From assembly GCA_910579735.1 (NCBI GenBank), contig CAJTUZ010000002.1, forward strand, positions 124,001-188,000: a DNA stretch of 64,000 nt, written 5' to 3'. A model generated the notes under the pieces. It was not told the origin of the DNA. It worked only from the letters and a program-made list of their open reading frames with translations, and searched no databases. Below, one piece after another: positions 1 through 8,141 of this stretch. The position numbers were made by a program, and so were the translations under genes. Position 1 is the first letter of the stretch. Each line of letters opens with the position of its first letter. Source of the DNA: an uncultured Lachnospiraceae bacterium. Lineage in GTDB: Bacteria; Bacillota; Clostridia; Lachnospirales; Lachnospiraceae.

Positions 1-1
1 G

Positions 2-463
2 TTTGACAGAGGGACATTGACGGTGGAAGCGTTAGAGGAAGGCTGCATTTTGAATGACCCTGAGATCGGGGCGGATATCCGGAGATGCTTTGCCGATGTA
101 CAGGGAATGTTACGAAGAAATGACTATGCCATTCCGTGGATACAGGAATTAAAGCAGAAAGGTTACAGGACCTTATATCTGTCCAATTTTTCCGACAGAG
201 CGGAGAAAGAGTATGCCGACAAACTGGATTTTCGTCCCTTTATGGATGGGGGAATTCTCTCTTATGAAGAGAAGGTCATCAAGCCGATGCCGGAGATTTA
301 TCAGCTTTTGATCGACAGGTATCAGCTTGTGCCGGAAGAATGTGTTTTTCTGGATGATACGGAGAGAAATCTTCCGCCGGCGCGTGCGCTTGGTATTCAT
401 ACGATTCATTTTAAGGATCTGGAGCAGGCGAAGGCGGAGCTTCGTAAGCTGGGGGTCGAATAA
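2..463 (+). CDS. HAD-family phosphatase, 5' truncated by window edge
   Basis: The reading frame is open to the left edge, so the real start and the nucleophile motif (DxD) lie outside the window. The visible 153 residues are the cap and C-terminal half of a HAD-like hydrolase. The motif II serine is in the stretch LYLSNFS, a lysine follows near VIKPMPEIY, and the acidic motif IV is VFLDDTERN. This layout matches the YihX-type sugar-phosphate phosphatase branch. It sits 36 nt upstream of the MurR/RpiR regulator on the same strand and may be cotranscribed with it. A TTG at 17 could be read as a start, but that would remove the catalytic aspartates, so I prefer a truncated gene. The substrate cannot be told from sequence. 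Confidence 0.8.
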   Translation, partial: FDRGTLTVEALEEGCILNDPEIGADIRRCFADVQGMLRRNDYAIPWIQELKQKGYRTLYLSNFSDRAEKEYADKLDFRPFMDGGILSYEEKVIKPMPEIYQLLIDRYQLVPEECVFLDDTERNLPPARALGIHTIHFKDLEQAKAELRKLGVE

Positions 464-499
464 ACGCAAATGGCCGTTTAGAAAGGATGTGGTCATGAA

Positions 500-1357
500 A
501 TGAAAAATCCGTTGATTCGTTTAAGAGAAATCCATAATTTTGTTGGAAACACGGAACGTATGGTAGTGGAATTTTTGCTGCAGAATCCCGAAGAAGTTCT
601 GCACTGCAATATCAGGGAGCTGGCGGCCAGGGTCTATGTTTCGCCCGCTACCGTCATCAGGTTGTGCAAAAAACTGGGGTTTGACGGCTACAGGGACTTC
701 AGGCAGGCGCTGGTCTATGAGCTTGCGTTGTATCAGAACAATGAGAGAATGGACAAAAACGACGTCGAGCGGGATGACGATATCGAGAGTATTGTGGAAA
801 AGATCACATACAAAAATATGACATCTCTTGAAGAGACCAGAAAACTGATCGACGTGGAGAAAGTAGAAAAATGTGTGGAACTTTTGTGTTCCTGCAATCA
901 CATCTTTCTTTTTGGCATGGGTGCGTCTTTGTGTGTGGCAAAAGACGCCTATCTGAAATTCCTGCGGGTAAATAAACCGTGCTTTGTGGCGGAAGACTGG
1001 CATTCTCAGTATATTCTGGCACAAAATTCCACGTCCAGGGATGTCGGTATTTTCATTTCCTATTCCGGTGAAACAGGAGAGATGATCAGGTGCCTCGAAC
1101 AGGTGCGGGCGAATCAGACACCGGCCATTTTGATCACCAGATTTGCGGCTTCTACCATGGCGGCTATGGCGACCTATGTGCTTTTTACGTCTGCCAATGA
1201 ATCGCTTTTCAGAAGCGGTGCGACTTCGTCCCGTATAGCGCAGTTAAATATGATAGATATTTTATATACGGCTTATGCGGCGGCGAATTATGATCAGTGC
1301 ATATCACGGTTAAATATTACCCATATTGAGAAAAATATTAAAATTGACGGACGTTAG
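500..1357 (+). CDS. MurR/RpiR-family transcriptional regulator
   Basis: A 285-aa protein with an N-terminal HTH_6 domain (about residues 1-77, including VSPATVIRLCKKLGFDGY) and a C-terminal SIS sugar-phosphate-binding domain (about 120-260, FLFGMGASLCVAKD and ISYSGETGEM). Members sense phosphosugars and regulate amino-sugar or pentose use. Here the genes downstream encode MurQ and AnmK, so a MurR-like role sensing MurNAc-6-P is the natural inference. The start ATG at 500 follows AAAGGATG. A perfect 12-bp inverted repeat lies about 75 nt after the stop, just upstream of the transporter promoter, and is the likely operator. Whether it represses or activates cannot be decided from sequence. Confidence 0.9.
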   Translation: MKNPLIRLREIHNFVGNTERMVVEFLLQNPEEVLHCNIRELAARVYVSPATVIRLCKKLGFDGYRDFRQALVYELALYQNNERMDKNDVERDDDIESIVEKITYKNMTSLEETRKLIDVEKVEKCVELLCSCNHIFLFGMGASLCVAKDAYLKFLRVNKPCFVAEDWHSQYILAQNSTSRDVGIFISYSGETGEMIRCLEQVRANQTPAILITRFAASTMAAMATYVLFTSANESLFRSGATSSRIAQLNMIDILYTAYAAANYDQCISRLNITHIEKNIKIDGR

Positions 1358-1433
1358 CGCATGCAGTCCGTCTGCAGTTGGTAAAAATGTTAGATTTCCT
1401 GTTAAAAATGGGAAATTATGTGTTAATTATGCC

Positions 1434-1460
1434 ATGTTATGAAACAAAGTTTCATAACAT
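1434..1460. promoter_or_regulatory. Palindromic operator, probable MurR/RpiR site
   Basis: ATGTTATGAAAC and GTTTCATAACAT form a perfect 12-bp inverted repeat separated by AAA. The TGAAA-N-TTTCA core is the type bound by RpiR-family regulators. A half-matching second copy (TGAAAC TTT GTTGAA) occurs at 1472-1486 and overlaps the -35 region. No T-tract follows, so it is not a terminator. Confidence 0.7.
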
Positions 1461-1470
1461 ACAAATTTTA

Positions 1471-1499
1471 TTGAAACTTTGTTGAACGAGTGCTAATAT
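1471..1499 (+). promoter_or_regulatory. Candidate sigma-A promoter of the muropeptide-sugar operon
   Basis: TTGAAA (1471-1476), a 17-nt spacer and TAATAT (1494-1499) preceded by TGC, an extended -10. It lies 45 nt upstream of the solute-binding protein start and directly after the palindrome at 1434-1460, so a bound regulator could block it. Confidence 0.6.
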
Positions 1500-1544
1500 G
1501 ATTATACGAAAACAGGGCTTTTAGAAAAGAAGGAGGATAAGACT

Positions 1545-3035
1545 ATGAAGTTAAAAAAAGTAATTGCGTCTACTTTGGCTGCAGCTATGGTGCTTTCTCT
1601 GATAGGATGCGGAAGCAGTGGTTCTGAAGCTCCAGGCACGGAACAGAGTAATCATACAACGGAAGAAGCACCCGAACCTGCAGGAGAAGACACAGCGAAC
1701 GAAACAAACGAAACAGAAGTAGCGCCGGAAGAGACAGAGGCGGCATCAGAGGCGCCGGATACCATTACCGTTATGGTTCCCCCGGTAACGGGGACTTATG
1801 TAGATGATATGAATGAGTGGATCAAGGAGTATCAAAAAGATCATCCCAACATTACGGTCAACGTGATCGCAACTTCCTGGGATGAACACACATCGAAACT
1901 GACGACTATGGCGCTTGCCAATGAAGCGCCGGATATTACCGAAGTAAGTTACGGTGCGGTCGGCACTTTTGTTGAAATGGGAGTCGCTGTCAATATTAAG
2001 GACTATCTGAGCGAAGAGCGGCTTGCCGATTATGATCAGAATGCTTTGGATTATATGACATTAGAAGACACCCTTTACGGACTTCCGTTATATATCACGA
2101 TCCAGGCCCTTGGCGGAAACAAAGAAATGCTTGAAAACGCAGGCGCTGATGTTGAGAAAATTCAGACGCAGGGCTGGACATATGATGAATTCCTGAAAGT
2201 GATCGAAGCCGGAACGACAGAGGATTGTTATGGATTTGTATTTGCAAACTCCGGTGCAACCGCGGCAGACTTTGTCCGTATCTTTGGCGTATCGGCAGGC
2301 ATCACGGCTGATTTTACACCGGACCTGGAATATATCTACACATCCGATAATATGTTGACTTTGTTAGAAACGGTTGAAGATATGGTATCGTCAGGATATA
2401 TGCCCAATTACGCGGTAGAAGCCGGACAGCGTTTAGTTATGCTGGAAACGGGAGAAACTATGATCACGGGCAAGGCCATGCCGTTATTTGAAAACAACGT
2501 AAAGACAAACATTGCAGGTCTGGAAGACGGTTCGGCGGCAGAAGGCACGATCGAGATGGAATATGTATTCCTTCCGGTTCCGACAATGGAAAATGTATCG
2601 GAATCCACATACGGCGTTGTTGACGGACTGATCGCATTAAAGAATGCAAACTCCACGGAAGAGCATTTAAAGAATGTATGCGAATTTATGGATTTCATCA
2701 GTTCCGGCGAAAGAGCGGCGATGGTAGATAATGCGGTATACCTTTCAGCGGTATGCGAAAGCGGACGTAAGGCACAGGAAGCCTTCGAACTTGATCAGTC
2801 CGAACTGAACGCGGCAGCTACGGAAAGAGCGATCGGCAAGGTTGTTGCGCCTCCGTCAGGTATCACACCTGAGATGTCGGCAAATGCCAAGCTGATCATG
2901 GACGAAACGATCGTTCCCAAATTCCAGGCTTTGCTTGCGGGTGAAGCAACGGCACAGGCTGTATACGACGAAATCTGCAAAGCGGCACATGATCTGTTCG
3001 GCGAAGAGAATTGTGCATCCGGCTGGGTACAATAA
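1545..3035 (+). CDS. ABC transporter extracellular solute-binding lipoprotein (family 1)
   Basis: A 496-aa lipoprotein. It has a lysine-rich signal peptide ending in a lipobox (LIGC, Cys22), then a low-complexity acidic Glu/Thr/Ala/Pro linker to about residue 72, then a family-1 (MalE/UgpB-like) periplasmic-binding fold starting at ITVMVPPVTGTYVDDM. A strong AAGGAGG ribosome site precedes ATG 1545. It is the first gene after the operator and is followed by two permeases but no ATPase gene, so the importer probably shares a general MsmK-type ATPase encoded elsewhere. From the neighbours (murQ, anmK, nagZ) the cargo is probably MurNAc-containing saccharides or muropeptide sugars. The family itself does not reveal the ligand. 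Confidence 0.9.
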   Translation: MKLKKVIASTLAAAMVLSLIGCGSSGSEAPGTEQSNHTTEEAPEPAGEDTANETNETEVAPEETEAASEAPDTITVMVPPVTGTYVDDMNEWIKEYQKDHPNITVNVIATSWDEHTSKLTTMALANEAPDITEVSYGAVGTFVEMGVAVNIKDYLSEERLADYDQNALDYMTLEDTLYGLPLYITIQALGGNKEMLENAGADVEKIQTQGWTYDEFLKVIEAGTTEDCYGFVFANSGATAADFVRIFGVSAGITADFTPDLEYIYTSDNMLTLLETVEDMVSSGYMPNYAVEAGQRLVMLETGETMITGKAMPLFENNVKTNIAGLEDGSAAEGTIEMEYVFLPVPTMENVSESTYGVVDGLIALKNANSTEEHLKNVCEFMDFISSGERAAMVDNAVYLSAVCESGRKAQEAFELDQSELNAAATERAIGKVVAPPSGITPEMSANAKLIMDETIVPKFQALLAGEATAQAVYDEICKAAHDLFGEENCASGWVQ

Positions 3036-3078
3036 GGTATCATGTTATTTGCATCCGGCAGTATGGGAGTCATAAACC

Positions 3079-3114
3079 GGCTCCGTCCTCTGGTGGGGCG
3101 GAGCCTTCTTTCTT
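3079..3114 (+). terminator. Hairpin attenuator between binding protein and permeases
   Basis: GGCTCCG (3079-3085) and CGGAGCC (3099-3105) form a 7-bp GC-rich stem followed by TTCTTTCTT. The imperfect T-tract suggests partial termination or 3'-end protection, a usual way for ABC operons to make more binding protein than permease. Confidence 0.55.
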
Positions 3115-3195
3115 ATAAGGATGTAAAGGGATGTCCGATAAAGCAACAATATGGGTGTAAGGATGAAATTATCAGCAAAAATAGGAGATGGTCAG

Positions 3196-4104
3196 GTGGG
3201 GAAAGAAGGAAAAAAAACAAAGATTAAAACTAAATTTCATGTGGCGGAAAATATAAGCGGCTGGTCATTTATAGCGGCGGCTATGGTCATTTTTGCCATT
3301 TTTACATTATATCCTGTTATTTCGGCGGTGATCACCAGTTTTCAGAAATATAAACCGATCGGTTCCGACTGGATAGGGGTTAAGAATTATGTAGATGCCA
3401 TTAAGAGTTCGCTGTTTTGGAAGTCTGTTAAAAATACGATTTTGTATACGGCGGCAGTAGTGCCGTTGTCGCTGTTGATATCTTTTTCGATCTCTGTTAT
3501 GATACTGCCTTTTAAGCGGAAGACGCAGTCGGTGTTTAAAGCGCTTTATTATTTGCCGGGTATCGCATCCGGCGTAGCGACAGCGGTAGTGTGGCTGTGG
3601 CTGTACGATGCTTCTCCTTCGGGTATTTTCAACAGGATCTTAGGCATGTTCGGGATCAGTTCCGTCAACTGGTTAAGTTCCAGCAAAACGGCAATGCTTT
3701 CGCTTATCCTGATGGCGCTGTTGTCCAGTCATGGAAGCAATATCATTATCTATATGGCAGCGCTGCACGGTATTGACAATACTTATTTTGAAGCGGCGGA
3801 AATGGATGGCGCTTCTTTTATGCAGAAAGTCCGATATATTGTATTTCCGCTGTGCAAACCGACGACGCTCTTTCTGCTTGTAACGGGCATTATCGGTTCT
3901 TTCCAGGTTTTTATGAATGCTTATATGATGACAGGCGGCGGCCCGGATAATAATACGACAATGGTTGGCCTTCTGATCTTCAATAATGCGTTTACTTATG
4001 GAAAATACGGTTTGGCATGTGCACAGGCTATTATGCTGGCAATCGTGATTGCCTTTCTCACCATGATGCAGTTTAAGGTGATGGGCGACGACGTTGAATA
4101 CTAG
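3196..4104 (+). CDS. ABC sugar transporter permease, MalF/UgpA type
   Basis: Integral membrane permease with about six membrane segments and the cytoplasmic EAA loop (YFEAAEMDGASFMQKVRYIVFPLCKP) that docks the ATPase. I chose GTG 3196 because AGGAGA ends 7 nt upstream. The longer alternative from ATG 3151 has no ribosome site and adds 15 non-conserved residues. The product is 302 aa, typical of the family. It pairs with the next gene to form the channel of the importer whose binding protein is encoded at 1545. The hydrophilic start (GKEGKKTKIKTK) is a normal cytoplasmic leader. Confidence 0.88.
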   Translation: MGKEGKKTKIKTKFHVAENISGWSFIAAAMVIFAIFTLYPVISAVITSFQKYKPIGSDWIGVKNYVDAIKSSLFWKSVKNTILYTAAVVPLSLLISFSISVMILPFKRKTQSVFKALYYLPGIASGVATAVVWLWLYDASPSGIFNRILGMFGISSVNWLSSSKTAMLSLILMALLSSHGSNIIIYMAALHGIDNTYFEAAEMDGASFMQKVRYIVFPLCKPTTLFLLVTGIIGSFQVFMNAYMMTGGGPDNNTTMVGLLIFNNAFTYGKYGLACAQAIMLAIVIAFLTMMQFKVMGDDVEY

Positions 4105-4119
4105 GAAAGGAGATACTGT

Positions 4120-4986
4120 ATGGCTTCAGGATTATATTCAAGACATTTGAACAACAGAAAATTGTATTACGGCAGGCAGATTGCATTATCGTTGATCCTG
4201 GTTCTGTTTGCGGTCATATCGCTGTTCCCTATCGTATATATGGTGGCGTGGTCTTTTGGACCGAATATTGAGGCGGCGTCCAGTTCGTATTCCATTTTTC
4301 CCAAAATCTGGACGCTGGATTCTTACAAGGCCTTCGTGGATTTTAATCAATATTCCTGGAGGTGGATCATAAACAGTCTGGTAGTGGCTGTTTTTACGGT
4401 GGCCGGCAACGTGGTTTTTGCAGGACTTGCGGGATATGCTTTTGCAAAGATCAACTTTAAAGGAAGAAACGTGCTCTTTTTTATGGTTTTGGTAGCGATG
4501 ATGATTCCTTATCAGGTGACGCAGGTTCCGCTGTATATTTTGTTTGCGGCGAAATTTAAGATGACCAATACTTATATGGCGCTGATTATGCCGGGACTTT
4601 GTACTTCGTATAATATTTTCCTGGCGAAGCAGTTCTTTGCGGGAATCCCTACGGCATTAATAGAAAGCGCCAAAATAGAGGGATGCGGTCAGCTGCGCAC
4701 TTATATATCGATCATTCTGCCGTTATCGAAAACGATTTTTGCGGTCATGGCGATCAATACGTTCCTGAGCAGCTGGAATAATTTCTTCTGGCCGTTTTTG
4801 GTAACGTCGATGGATAAGATGTATACGATTCAGGTAGGCTTGAAAACATTTAAATTTGCCAACGGTACATTGCTTTCGCCGATGATGGCGGGCGCATGTA
4901 TTTCTGCAGTCCCGATGTTTATCCTGTTCTTCTCTTTGCAGAAATATTTCCTGGAAGGCGTAACCGTAGGTGCGGTCAAAGGATAG
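4120..4986 (+). CDS. ABC sugar transporter permease, MalG/UgpE type
   Basis: A 288-aa permease with about six membrane segments. It is the MalG-like partner of the permease encoded just upstream (15-nt gap). The EAA loop is ALIESAKIEGCGQLRTYISIILPLSK. The start ATG 4120 follows AGGAAAGGAG. The ending (EKYFLEGVTVGAVKG-like) is the typical MalG C-terminus. With the binding protein at 1545 it forms the carbohydrate uptake ABC transporter of the CUT1 class. No ATPase gene is present nearby, consistent with use of a shared multi-sugar ATPase. Confidence 0.9.
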   Translation: MASGLYSRHLNNRKLYYGRQIALSLILVLFAVISLFPIVYMVAWSFGPNIEAASSSYSIFPKIWTLDSYKAFVDFNQYSWRWIINSLVVAVFTVAGNVVFAGLAGYAFAKINFKGRNVLFFMVLVAMMIPYQVTQVPLYILFAAKFKMTNTYMALIMPGLCTSYNIFLAKQFFAGIPTALIESAKIEGCGQLRTYISIILPLSKTIFAVMAINTFLSSWNNFFWPFLVTSMDKMYTIQVGLKTFKFANGTLLSPMMAGACISAVPMFILFFSLQKYFLEGVTVGAVKG

Positions 4987-5006
4987 AAGGAAGAGAGGAA
5001 GCGGTT

Positions 5007-6011
5007 ATGGAAGTCAGGCGGTATGACAGATCATATGATGACGCCGTTTACCGGTTGTGGAGCGGCAGCGGGGTGAAACAGGGATTTGTGCCTTTGCAGC
5101 GGGATGAGTTTGACAGACTGTTGTTGGAAAATATACATTTTTCATCAGACTATGCTTTTTTATTAATAAAGGAAGCGTGTGTGTGCGGTTTTATCTGCGG
5201 CTGCGGAGAAGAGGAACGGCCGGAGACAAAGGATCTGGGATTATTTTCCTGTCTGTTACTGGAAGAAGGATATGATACGGAAGAAAATGCCGGAATCCTG
5301 ATACAGGCGTTGGAAAATGCGTTTCAAAAAAACGGGAAAAAGAAGATCGTAAGCAGTTATATGAATCCGATCAGGCTGCCGTGGATCCTGCCGGAAACAA
5401 AAGGGCGCCAGCATAATAATGCGCCCGGGATAGCAATAGATACCCCGCTTTATCAGTGGATGATGAGAGCAGGGTACCGGGACAGAGCCAGGGAATGCGC
5501 GATGTATTTAGACCTTATGGAATTTGAAATGCCGGACTGGATTGCGCAGAAAGAAAAAAAGGCCGCGTCGGAAGGCTATTATGTGGAATGGTATGATGCA
5601 GGCAGACATCATAAACTAAAAGAGATGGTAGACTCTATGCATAATTCCATGTGGAGTGAAGAAATCCCTTATGCCGCGGAGCATATCAATATGCTGGTAG
5701 CGGTCAAAGATGGATGTGTGGCGGGATTTACCGGGCCGGTTTATCCGGAGAAAAGCACAAGAGGTTATTTTGCGGGAATTGCGGTCGCGCAGGAACATGA
5801 GAAACATGGATTGGGGACGCTGCTGTTTTACAGATTATGTATGGAAGAAAAAAAGGCTGGTTCCCGGTATATGTCGCTTTTTACAGGCGCGGATAACCAT
5901 GCGGGGAGTATTTATAAGGGGGCAGGATTTCAGGTGAAGCGGATTTTTGCACTTGTGGAAAAGAGTTTGGAAGGGCAGGATGTGAGGAGGAATTTCGATG
6001 GAACTAAGTAA
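5007..6011 (+). CDS. GNAT-family N-acetyltransferase, tandem-domain length
   Basis: A 334-aa protein started at ATG 5007 behind AAGAGAGGA. The C-terminal half (about 215-325) is a clear GNAT fold: a beta-strand run into YFAGIAVAQEHEKHGLGTLLF (acetyl-CoA loop) and NHAGSIYKGAGF. The N-terminal half also looks like a degenerate GNAT domain, and its length suits a two-domain member. It overlaps murQ by 14 nt, so it is translationally coupled into the muropeptide operon. A role in acetylating an amino-sugar or peptide intermediate, for example a de-N-acetylated glucosamine unit, is inference only. The acceptor is unknown. Confidence 0.75.
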   Translation: MEVRRYDRSYDDAVYRLWSGSGVKQGFVPLQRDEFDRLLLENIHFSSDYAFLLIKEACVCGFICGCGEEERPETKDLGLFSCLLLEEGYDTEENAGILIQALENAFQKNGKKKIVSSYMNPIRLPWILPETKGRQHNNAPGIAIDTPLYQWMMRAGYRDRARECAMYLDLMEFEMPDWIAQKEKKAASEGYYVEWYDAGRHHKLKEMVDSMHNSMWSEEIPYAAEHINMLVAVKDGCVAGFTGPVYPEKSTRGYFAGIAVAQEHEKHGLGTLLFYRLCMEEKKAGSRYMSLFTGADNHAGSIYKGAGFQVKRIFALVEKSLEGQDVRRNFDGTK

Positions 6012-6900
6012 GATTGCGACAGAGCAGCGTAATGACAAAACGATGCATATTGATCAACTGCCTACGTTGGAGATGATAAAACTGATCAATGAAGAGGATA
6101 AGAAAGTCGCGTTTGCAGTGGAAAAAGAGGCTGTACATATTGCAGAAGCGGTAGATCTGATCGCGGAAAAGCTGCAGGCAGGCGGCAGGCTCATTTATAT
6201 GGGATGCGGTACGTCCGGCCGGCTGGGGATTCTGGATGCGGCGGAGTGCCCGCCGACTTATTCCGCAGATCCGGAACAGGTCATCGGCCTGATTGCCGGT
6301 GGAACGGATGCCGTCTTCAAGGCGGTAGAAGGCGCGGAAGACGATAAAGAGCTCGGTGAAAAAGATTTAAAGCAGATACGGCTTTCTGCCCGGGATGTGG
6401 TGGTGGGGATCGCCGCATCGGGAAGAACGCCGTATGTGATTGGCGGTATGGAATATGCCAAAAAGATCGGCTGTAAAGTAGTGGGGTTAACCTGCTGCGC
6501 GGAATCGGATATCGACGCGCTTGCCGATATCGGGATCGCACCGATGCCGGGACCGGAAGTGGTAACGGGCTCTACCCGTATGAAAAGCGGCACGGCGGAA
6601 AAAATGGTGCTGAATATGCTTTCGACGGGCGCAATGATCAAACTGGGGAAAGTGTATGGAAATCTGATGGTGGATGTCAGACCTTCGAATGAAAAGCTGG
6701 TAAACAGATGCGTTTCCATCGTAAAGTCCGCGACGGGAAAGCCGGAGAAAGAGGTCGTAGCGGCGCTGGAACAATGCGGTTATCAGCCTAAGACGGCGAT
6801 CGTCATGATTTTATCCGGCGTGGATGTAAAGAATGCCAAAAAAGCGCTGGATGAGGCAGGCGGCCACGTATCGGGCGCAATCCATACGGAAATGACATAA
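5998..6900 (+). CDS. murQ: N-acetylmuramic acid 6-phosphate etherase
   Basis: A 300-aa SIS-fold enzyme that cleaves the lactyl ether of MurNAc-6-P to give GlcNAc-6-P and D-lactate in the cytoplasm. Visible signatures are MGCGTSGRLG (from about residue 68), the catalytic-glutamate block AECPPTY (83-88) and GSTRMKSGTAEK in the second half. Length and motif order match MurQ of E. coli and Bacillus. ATG 5998 follows AGGAGGAA and lies inside the end of the GNAT gene. It is preceded by the importer and followed by anmK, giving the canonical MurNAc dissimilation order. Identification is secure. Confidence 0.96.
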   Translation: MELSKIATEQRNDKTMHIDQLPTLEMIKLINEEDKKVAFAVEKEAVHIAEAVDLIAEKLQAGGRLIYMGCGTSGRLGILDAAECPPTYSADPEQVIGLIAGGTDAVFKAVEGAEDDKELGEKDLKQIRLSARDVVVGIAASGRTPYVIGGMEYAKKIGCKVVGLTCCAESDIDALADIGIAPMPGPEVVTGSTRMKSGTAEKMVLNMLSTGAMIKLGKVYGNLMVDVRPSNEKLVNRCVSIVKSATGKPEKEVVAALEQCGYQPKTAIVMILSGVDVKNAKKALDEAGGHVSGAIHTEMT

Positions 6901-6917
6901 AGGCAGGAGAAAAGGAA

Positions 6918-8108
6918 ATGCGAAAGACAGACTTATCCGTTTTAAAAAATAAAGAGAAGCGTCTGGTCATCGGCCTGATGTCAGGAACTTCGGCGGATGG
7001 CATCGATGCGGCTTTGACGGAAATATCCGGTTTTGGCACTTCCATAAAGGTTAAACAGCTGGATTTTCTGTTTGAGCCGTTTGATCCGGCCGTACGGGAG
7101 AGTATTCTGCGTCTTGCGAAAGGTTCTTACGGAGGGAGCGCGGAAATATGCAAAATGAGCAGTCTGCTCGGTAAATTGTATGCAGACGCCTGTCTGAAAT
7201 TGTGCAGACAGGCGGGAATTTCCAAAGAACAGGTGGACCTTGTGGGAAATCACGGACAGACCGTCTGGCATATGCCGGTCAAAGAAAATTACCTGGGAAC
7301 GGAACTGACCGGAACGCTTCAGATCGGAGAAGACGCTTTTATTGCAGAGGCGCTGGAATGTCCTGTCATCGGAGACTTCCGTGTCAGGGATATGGCGGCC
7401 GGCGGATTGGGAGCGCCGCTTGTTCCCTATACGGAATATCTGCTGTATCGGAAAACGGACAAGACGGTGGCGCTGCAGAATATCGGCGGTATCGGCAATG
7501 TAACGATACTGCCTAAGAACGGTACGTTGGAACAGGTTATTGCATTTGATACCGGGCCGGGAAATATGGTCATGGATGCATTGGCCGAAAAGCTGACAAA
7601 AGGGCAGCAGACCTATGACAGGGGCGGCAGACTGGCAGCTTCGGGAAACGTGAACAGCGGCCTGCTGAGCTTTCTGATGCAGGATCCTTATCTGTCGAAA
7701 ATGCCTCCGAAAACAACCGGCAGAGAATATTACGGAGAAGAATATGTAAAACGCCTGCTCCAATATGGAGAAAGGGAAAAGGTAAGTCTTACGGACTGTC
7801 TGACCAGTGCAACGAGATTTACGGCAGAATCGATCGCGCAGGGAATCCGAAGATTTTCACCGGAAAAGCCGGAAGTTCTCATCGTAGGCGGAGGCGGGAG
7901 CAAAAATCCGGTTCTTTTGCAGTATATACAGGAATGTCTGCCCGAATGCCGGGTCATGACGAATGAAGAGATCGGATATGACAGCGATTCCAAAGAGGCC
8001 GTAGCTTTTGCGGTATTGGCGAACGAGGCGTTAGGAAGTATGGCGAATAATGTGCCGGGTGTGACCGGGGCGCGTCATCCGGTCGTAATGGGGAAAATCT
8101 CGTTATGA
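6918..8108 (+). CDS. anmK: Anhydro-N-acetylmuramic acid kinase
   Basis: A 396-aa ASKHA-fold kinase that opens the 1,6-anhydro ring of anhydroMurNAc and phosphorylates it to MurNAc-6-P, the MurQ substrate. The N-terminal LMSGTSADGID (20-30) is the family signature. GNHGQTVWH, the catalytic-base region FDTGPGNMVMD and the C-terminal IVGGGGSKN also fit. It lies 17 nt after murQ. Firmicutes rarely make anhydro-muropeptides themselves, so AnmK here suggests scavenging of turnover products from Gram-negative neighbours or phage and lytic transglycosylase action. That ecological reading is inference. Confidence 0.95.
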   Translation: MRKTDLSVLKNKEKRLVIGLMSGTSADGIDAALTEISGFGTSIKVKQLDFLFEPFDPAVRESILRLAKGSYGGSAEICKMSSLLGKLYADACLKLCRQAGISKEQVDLVGNHGQTVWHMPVKENYLGTELTGTLQIGEDAFIAEALECPVIGDFRVRDMAAGGLGAPLVPYTEYLLYRKTDKTVALQNIGGIGNVTILPKNGTLEQVIAFDTGPGNMVMDALAEKLTKGQQTYDRGGRLAASGNVNSGLLSFLMQDPYLSKMPPKTTGREYYGEEYVKRLLQYGEREKVSLTDCLTSATRFTAESIAQGIRRFSPEKPEVLIVGGGGSKNPVLLQYIQECLPECRVMTNEEIGYDSDSKEAVAFAVLANEALGSMANNVPGVTGARHPVVMGKISL

Positions 8109-8141
8109 TCGGACAAGTAATGGTTGGAAAGTGAGACAGGT

